Source: Lytechinus variegatus (lineage: Eukaryota; Echinodermata; Echinoidea; Temnopleuroida; Toxopneustidae). Taken from it: 64,000 nucleotides of DNA. Below, piece by piece: positions 57,616-64,000 of this stretch. Made by a program: the position numbers and the translations under genes. Position 1 is the first letter of the stretch. The number at the start of each line of letters is the position of its first letter. Below the pieces are notes generated by a model. The model ran no database searches. It was not told the origin of the DNA and saw only the letters and a program-made list of their open reading frames with translations. Location of the stretch: contig NC_054756.1 of assembly GCF_018143015.1 (NCBI RefSeq), positions 23,911,440 to 23,975,439 of the forward strand. Reading direction: 5' to 3'.

Positions 57616-59949
57616 AAAATGAAAACCGGGAAAGCAGAGGCAAGGGGAGGGGGGCGTGGGGACACTTTTGCCGTTCAAATGTTATGAGGAAGGCACGGTC
57701 GGCCGAACGAATTTTCGTTTGGGGGGGTAAAGCCAAAAAATGAAACTCATACGTCAAAATTGACACTTTGGTGATATTTTCACCTTAAGATTATCATCTG
57801 CTTGAAGTCATTGTGTGTTTGATAGTGATTAAGTAGAGAAAAACCTTTTTTGAAGTGATTTCTTATTATGGCAAAACGTATATTTAGGCTTTATTTTTCG
57901 GGAGAGAGTATAATGAGCGAGCGGCTTGGTAAAACAAATTCAAAGGTGAAGTTGTAAAACGTTTTTTGGGGTCAATTATTCTTAAAATGGCATTATTGTG
58001 AGGTGTTGCGAGCGTGAATCACAAGCTAAAACTTTAGGGTATTTCAATAAAAAATGAAAATAAGTTTTTAAAAATCCGAGCAGATTTCTGCTGTCATTAA
58101 ACAGATGTGCATCTAACTAAAAAATTAACACGAGCGCAAAACGCGAGCTTAAACATACTGACCAGAAAAGGAACCTGTTAAAGAAAGCATTTAGTGACCT
58201 CTTTAGGATGCATATTTCACCAATCGAATGAGAGTGCGAAGCGCAAGCTGAAAATTTGCAATATTCCAGCCTGAAAACTTAACTTAACTTGTATACTTTA
58301 AAAAGAGTATTTTATTTCGAAAAACGGCATATTTATTTTTGAAAAAGGAACTTTCCCATTTTGGAAAATATTAATTTCCCTGTTGTTTATTTCATTTTTG
58401 GGGTGCAAGTGCCCCCTGCCTCCCTCCCGGCGGATCCAACTTTCGTCAAATAGGGGGGGGGGGGCAAATTTTTTTCAGCCATATTTTCCTCGATCGGCAG
58501 CTTAAAGTTGATTTTTGTTTGTTTCTTTGAAAGGGTATTCCTAACAGTCATCAGCTTTATACTTATAAAATAAAGTAAATATGTAATAACATGATAAACC
58601 CTTTTTAAATAATGCGAGCGCGAGCTATATATTTTTTTTTAATATGATGGGCAATATGTTTGTGATCTTCAAAACGAGATGCCTATGTAACTAAATTTAG
58701 ATAATAACTGCGAGCAAGAAGCCCAAACAGAAATTTGAAATATTTAAGCTCTGACCTGATCTGAAGGGGACATTTTAAGAACTTTTTGCAGTTAGCCATG
58801 AAGACGATGCGTGTTTCAACCAGTGACGGCGGAACATATTTTCCTGGGGGGGGGGCAAAGCCAAAAAAGGGGCCAATAGGTGCAATTTGGTGCAAACGTA
58901 TATTTTCACCATGAGATTATCATCTGTGTATAGAGGTTGTGTGTTTTGTGGTAATTGAATTGAGCAAAAAAAAATAAGTGATCACTGATTGATAAATTAC
59001 ATATATACACGTTTCATTTCTGCGAGCGTATCGAGCAAGCGGTTTTGGGTGAAAGAAATCAAAATCTGAAGATGTGAAATTCGCCTTTTTTGCCAATTAC
59101 TGTTAAAAGGGCATCCTTGTGAGATGTTGCGAGCGAATCACGTGCTCAAACTTTTGGAAATTTCATGTAGGCCTAGAATGATAATAATGATATAGATATT
59201 ATTTACCCTGGGAAGCCACTTCAGTTCTGAAAACTGTTCTCCCAGCTATTATTATTTTTTTTACAAGAATGCTTAGAATGTCCAGTTTTCAGGTTGGAAA
59301 ATCGGAAAATTTTGGCTCACGTTTCTCGCTCGCATCAAGTATTGTTTATTGAGGAACTCGTTCTATTCCTGGTTACAAAAAAGTATAAAATGTCAAATTT
59401 TAAGCCTGCAGTTCGCGCTCTCATTATTTATTCGTGAGATATATATTCTATTCATGAGTCACTAAATGCAGTCCTTAAAAGTAAAAGTATATAAACAAAT
59501 TACAGCTCGCCCTCGAGTTAATTCTTTAGAAAGATACACATCTTTCTCACGATTACAAAAAATGCTCAGAATGTTTAAGTTCACGTCTTGTTACATGAAA
59601 TGTCTACTAGTTTGAGCTTGCGATTCGCGCTTTCAACATCTCACAAGGATCATTATTAGTATTATTTTTATTTTTATTACCAGCAGAAGCTGTTATTAAA
59701 AATGACATCCCCTCCAATACAAATCCTATTATCTAGAGGTTACTCGCACGCGACCAACACACTTGATCCCCGCATTTTTATATCATTTGCTTACGCAGCA
59801 ATTGCTCAGATCAAGTCGCCTATTCTTAATGAAATACATGCTTTTGGCCACAACACACGCATGTATCATCGATCGTTATTACTATCATTGCATAATATCG
59901 TGTAATCTTGTAATGACAACACCGTTTTTGTTACCAAAATGAATAATTT

Positions 59950-60359
59950 TCATTTTCGGAAATACGAACCTTACTTAATTTTCGGATTAACGAACCTTAT
60001 TTCGTTTTCGGATTGACGAACCTTCAGAATTACGAACCTCATTTCGTTTTCGGATTAACGAACCTTATTTCGTTTTCGGATTAACGAACCTTATTTCGTT
60101 TTCGGATTAACGAACTTTATTTCGTTTTCGGATTAACGAACCTTATTTCGTTTTCGGATTAACGAACCTTATTTCGTTTTCGGATTGACGAACCTTCGGA
60201 ATTACGAACCTTATTTCGTTTTCGGATTAACGAACCTTCGGAATTACGAACCTTATTTCGTTTTCGGATTGACGAACCTTCGGAATTACGAACCTTCGGA
60301 AATACGAACCTTCGGAATAACCGAACCTTCGGAATTACCAAGCTTCGGAATTACGAATG
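59950..60359. repeat. Right tandem-repeat arm of the foldback element
   Basis: Inverse of the left arm: units of TTTCGGATTAACGAACC and TTCGGAATTACGAACC. Confidence 0.8.
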
Positions 60360-60361
60360 TA

Positions 60362-61464
60362 TGCGAAAAAATTGACGTGTACAGATAAAGAAAGTCAAAG
60401 AAGCAAAGACTGAAATTTCATTATCTTCACCTCAATTAGATGTAGCGACGGTATCATGTTTTTTTTCATTTATTGTTTATTTCATTATATTTGTAATTTT
60501 ATCCACAGGGTAGCATTGTCAATATCAGAACTGCTTTCCACAACGGCCCTGTTCCAGGCCCCGTCCGCATGACATACAATTTGTTAAAATTAATGTAATT
60601 TTATCAGTAATATCTATTTGTTCATTATATTTTAACAGGGTAGCCCTTTCAGTTATAAAAAAACTGCTCTACCAAGGGGCCCCTGGTCGATAATTGATGA
60701 ATTTCCTTCATTTTTTTTTTATTGATTCCTGATTTAAAAGCATTTAACGACCGGCTGTTTCTTTGATTCACATTGAGGTTGTTTGACCCAGTATATCCGA
60801 TGAATTTACATAATCATTAGCACAATTACATAATATAAACATGTCTAAATGAATATGGAATCCAAAAGAATGAAAAGGAAATAACTTTTAAAATCTAAAC
60901 ATTGAATCGATTTGTTTGAAAATAAACGATACTCCTGAAACAAACCAAAAGCCGATTTCTAATTTTAAAAATCATATGAAGTTCTTCTTTATCTAAAAAC
61001 GGAAATAAAAATCAATATTAAATATGTATCACACATTTCTTTTGTCAAATCAGGTATCAAAATGACCTTTTTCTTGTAATATTTTATTTTTTCATATGAT
61101 ACATGGAAACTTATAATATCCTTTAATTTTCATTATCAATTCCTAATTTAAAAGTATTTAACGACGACTGCTATGTTTTATTCACCATGCTCACATTGAG
61201 GTTGTTCCACTCACCATATCCCATGAATTCAAATGTCCGACTGGCTGCACAAATATTCAACTTTGTGGTATTACCCCCTTTTAATGCGGAATCTTATTTC
61301 GATTTCATGATTTGTCCTGGCAAAAATACATTGCAGATAATCGGGTGCAAGATCATTCAGGCTTTTATATACTATGATCACTCTATGATGATTCCATGGA
61401 ATTGGCAGTTCTTGCTACTTTAGTTCTCTAAACATATCAAGTATGTGAGTTTGTGGATGTGCAC
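60362..61464. other. Upstream of R4, nothing recognised
   Basis: Two similar stretches (about 60480-60580 and 60630-60690) share CAGGGTAGC and a following half-similar sequence, and TTTAAAAGCATTTAACGACC recurs at about 60735 and 61150, suggesting a diverged local duplication. No SRCR exon was found. Confidence 0.35.
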
Positions 61465-61672
61465 CATAGGCGACGGAAGCGGGGGGGACGTGTCCCCCCC
61501 AAAAAAAAAAAATTGTTGTTGATGACCTTTTTTTTTTTTTTTTTTTTTTTTGCTTTTCAATTTATTTTCCTACGTCCCCCCTAAAATTTTTGGGTTGAGA
61601 ACCCTTTTTTTTTTGCTTGTCCAAAAATTGTTGGTAGTCCCCTCCTAAAATTTTTGGCTTCCGCCGCCAATG
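61465..61672. mobile_element. 208-bp MITE inserted in a LINE remnant
   Basis: CATAGGCGACGGAAGC at the left mirrors GCTTCCGCCGCCAATG at the right with two mismatches. TGTGCAC is repeated directly at both sides (61458-61464 and 61673-61679). Poly-G/C and a long T-run lie inside. Confidence 0.7.
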
Positions 61673-62450
61673 TGTGCACCCAGAATCTTTCTAGCCATTT
61701 TATTGTGTACATGAACTTTACTAATCTATCGAGATTTTTCGATGAGGCATTTGACCATGCAACATCGCAATGATCTTGAAATGGCATGATTAAGGAATAA
61801 CATAACATCTTCAGAATTTCATTTGGTAAAACCGGTTTTGCAGATCGTCTTAAAAAAATCTATTCTTCAAAATACTTTACTCGCTATAAGATCGATGTGC
61901 TCCTTCCATACTAATATTTAATCAAGCAGGACACCAAGATATTCAAATTTCGTCAATCTTTTGATATCCTGACTGGAGGGCATTGATTTCAGATGAGAAA
62001 TTTTCTTTAGGGTTTTGTCGAGTTCCCAGCAACATACCTGCAGACCAACTTGCACATCATTTTGTAATTCATCAACATTTTTTGCTTTAAAAATTAAGAC
62101 GATGTCGTATGCATACTAATGTACGTTGTATTCGAGATCAGTTAAAGCCAATGGTAGACTACTGATGTGTATTACAAACATTAGCGGCCCCAATATTGAA
62201 CATTGGGGCACTCCGAAGGCAACGGGGCAAATGATGACATACGGTTATCTATTTTGGTTACTTGTGCTCTCTCTTCGAAATACGATCTGAACCTCTGTAT
62301 CTCACGACCATTGACACCAGCGTGATATGATATGTCTGATAGTAGGCCTATATGGCCAACTGTGTCCAGTGCCTTCTTCAGATCAACAACAAAATTAAAA
62401 CTTGCTACTTTGATGAAACCGTCGTTCATCTTCAACGATGGCAAAAAAAT
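61673..62450 (-). pseudogene. LINE reverse-transcriptase remnant
   Basis: On the minus strand, V-D-L-K-K-A-L-D-T-V-G-H (about 62370) and RFRSYFEERAQV match the palm region of a non-LTR reverse transcriptase (usual form D-F-K-K-A-F-D-T-V). Later pieces give Q-D-I-K-R-L-T-K-F-E-Y-L-G-V-L-L-D (about 61930-61980) and D-H-C-D-V-A-W-S-N-A (about 61760), the usual thumb-side landmarks. Stops and frame changes make it nonfunctional. A MITE is inserted at its left end. Confidence 0.7.
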
Positions 62451-62861
62451 ACATTTCGAATAATATCACGATATCGTCAGTCTAGTTTTACACTTTTTCC
62501 TTTTTTATCTTATCCATTAAAATTAAAGACCCGTCATATTCATAGTTACAAAATGTGCTTAGAATGTCCAATTTTTTGGTCGGAAATTAAAAAGGAATTA
62601 ATCTCGTGCTTTGCGCTCGCATAAAATTTTTAGATATATTGAGTATACCCATCCTGTTCTTGATTACCAAAAGTACTTATAGACTTTCTAAAATTGAGGT
62701 CAAAATATCAAACATTTCCAGCTCGCGTTTCGCGATCGCATCAAGTGTTTAGGTTTAGTTATCCGTACTAGATATCCGTATACCCATCACGGTTATAAAA
62801 AGAGCCACGAATATCCGTTCAGGAAACATATACGTGTAGAATGTAGATGAAAATACCCCTG

Positions 62862-62985
62862 TTGCACCCACAAATGTAATAACGCCCACAAATGTAATAA
62901 CACTTTACCCACAAATGTAATAATTTGTGATCGCCCACAAATGTAATAATGACTTCACCCACAAATGTAATAATTTACATTTTTG
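62862..62985. repeat. Tandem CCCACAAATGTAATAA repeat
   Basis: About five copies of CCCACAAATGTAATAA are spaced by 0-20 bp (62868-62975). Confidence 0.8.
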
Positions 62986-63034
62986 GCGAATCCGTTCTAA
63001 ACTAAAATCCTATAGTAATGCGTTCATATAGCAC

Positions 63035-64000
63035 AAAAGTGCAAAGTCTTTTTTTCAGACCGGGTTAATAAAACATCAAAGTACAAGTCCAAAGTCTTTT
63101 TTCCAGACCCGGTTGTTTCAAAAATTATAATATAAATCCAAAGTCTTTTTTCCAGACCCGGTTGTTTAAAAAAATATGATAAAAGTCCAAAGTCTTTTTT
63201 TCCAGACCCGGTTGTTTAAAAAATTGTGATATAAGTCCAAAGTCTTTTTTCCAGACCCGGTTGTTTCAAAAATTATAATATAAATCCAAAGTCTTTTTTC
63301 CAGACCGGGTTGTTTCAAGAATTTTAATAAGTCCAAAGTCTTTTTCCAGACCCAGTTATTTCAAAATTTATAATATAAGTCCAAACTAAGATACGATAAT
63401 GATATTCCTGTGGAAAAAATGGGAATCGAGCTTAGTCTTTTTTCCAGACCCAGTTAATTAAAACTGGTGGAATTAATGTCTTTGTTGTTGTTTCAACTTA
63501 TACGGTGTATATTGTGAATATGTGCACTAAGAGTAAATTGAGAATCAAGCGTAGTCTTTTCTCCAGACCCGGTTACCTGTTATTTAAACATTATGAATAA
63601 CAGTTTAAAAACAGTATAAAGACCCCATAATCTTAATGCTGGATATAGCGTAGTCTTTCAGCCCGACCATTTTTTTCTTTAAAACAACGCTAATAGTAAG
63701 AATTAAAAAAATCAAAGTCTAAGACCAAACAAACCTTCAACCTAAGAACCTGTTTTAAAAGAGGTTTAGAGTGTTGTCTTTATTCCAGACCTAAAACAGT
63801 TACGAAAAAAATATTCTAACATAAGACCTTATATTCTTATTCTCGTGGAATAACACGAGTTTTAAAACGTACTCTTTCCTCCAGACCCGGCTATTAAAAA
63901 AAGTAACTGAAAAACTTCAAATCTAAGACCAAATTTCCAAAGTTTCACCCAGTAAAAATATGTCCTTTTTTAAATAATACTACTACCCCTACAAAACATT
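63035..64000. repeat. Satellite array of about 60-bp units running to the window end
   Basis: The unit is CCAAAGTCTTTTTTCCAGAC followed by CCGGTTGTTT and an A/T-rich spacer. At least seven close copies lie at 63035-63370, then more diverged, longer-spaced copies to about 63900. No coding frame. Confidence 0.8.

Larger units (their letters stand above)
57197..60359. mobile_element. 3.2 kb foldback element with satellite-built ends
   Basis: Left (57197-57615) and right (59950-60359) ends are inverted copies made of tandem TTCGTAATTCCGAAGG and GGTTCGTTAATCCGAAAACG units (about 20-42 bp). The outermost bases CACTTCGTAATTCCG and CATTCGTAATTCCG are flanked by TA on both sides (57195-57196, 60360-60361), a possible target duplication. 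The 2.3 kb interior has G-runs and GCGAGCGCGAGC-like motifs akin to the hAT elements at 41680 and 43390. No transposase was seen. Confidence 0.7.

Noticed and set aside
57339-57665. Repetitive protein frame (NEPYFVFGLTNLR units), also 60159-60388
   Set aside because: It arises from the tandem DNA repeat of the foldback arms, with the same pattern on both strands.
63035-63960. CRISPR-like spacing of conserved cores and variable spacers
   Set aside because: Units diverge gradually and spacers are related to each other; the genome is eukaryotic.

Overview
The window looks like animal nuclear DNA from a marine invertebrate deuterostome, most likely a sea urchin. It is AT-rich, intron-rich and crowded with short inverted-repeat elements. 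It carries the GCGCTTCGCGCTCGC repeat family that I associate with echinoid genomes, and it holds a local expansion of SRCR-type receptor genes, a family known to be very large in sea urchins. The species assignment is inference. There are no bacterial operons, tRNAs, rRNAs or CRISPR arrays.

The core of the window is a tandem array of four paralogous genes on the minus strand, called R1 to R4 from left to right. R3 (17047-27463) is the only one complete in the window. Its eight coding exons encode a signal peptide, an SRCR domain split over two exons, a WSC domain, a two-exon Ser/Thr/Pro-rich stalk, one transmembrane helix and a tail of about 250 residues. The tail carries repeated Y-A-x-P-D-K motifs and YEEI/YDEI motifs, as expected of a tyrosine-phosphorylated docking tail. 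R4 (49451-57120) has the WSC, stalk, transmembrane and tail exons, and its 5' end lies beyond the window or is lost. R1 (3683-4459) has only the signal and first SRCR exons before the left edge. R2 (8674-12915) has lost its signal and first SRCR exons by deletion and has an in-frame stop at the start of its tail, so it is probably a pseudogene. Extracellular introns are all phase 1. A conserved block upstream of R1, R2 and R3 (about 6010, 13926 and 40232) looks like the promoter plus an untranslated first exon.

The duplicated unit is the gene plus its spacer, so paralogous copies give natural empty sites for transposon insertions. An intact Harbinger/PIF transposon (433-3258) sits in an R1 intron and its empty site survives in R2. 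A 2.6 kb foldback element (45835-48416) sits in the R4 3' spacer and its empty site survives in the R3 spacer. Other large inverted-repeat elements lie at 37177-38465, 50733-53921 (inside an R4 intron, holding a LINE remnant) and 57197-60359. Several hAT-type elements with 8-bp target duplications, TTAA-flanked palindromic elements, a tRNA-derived SINE and two LINE reverse-transcriptase remnants are also present.

Between R3 and its proposed promoter (28.5-30.9 kb, plus strand) are exon-like pieces of an unrelated gene, perhaps a SAM-domain protein, with signs of decay. The right end (62.8-64 kb) is tandem satellite.
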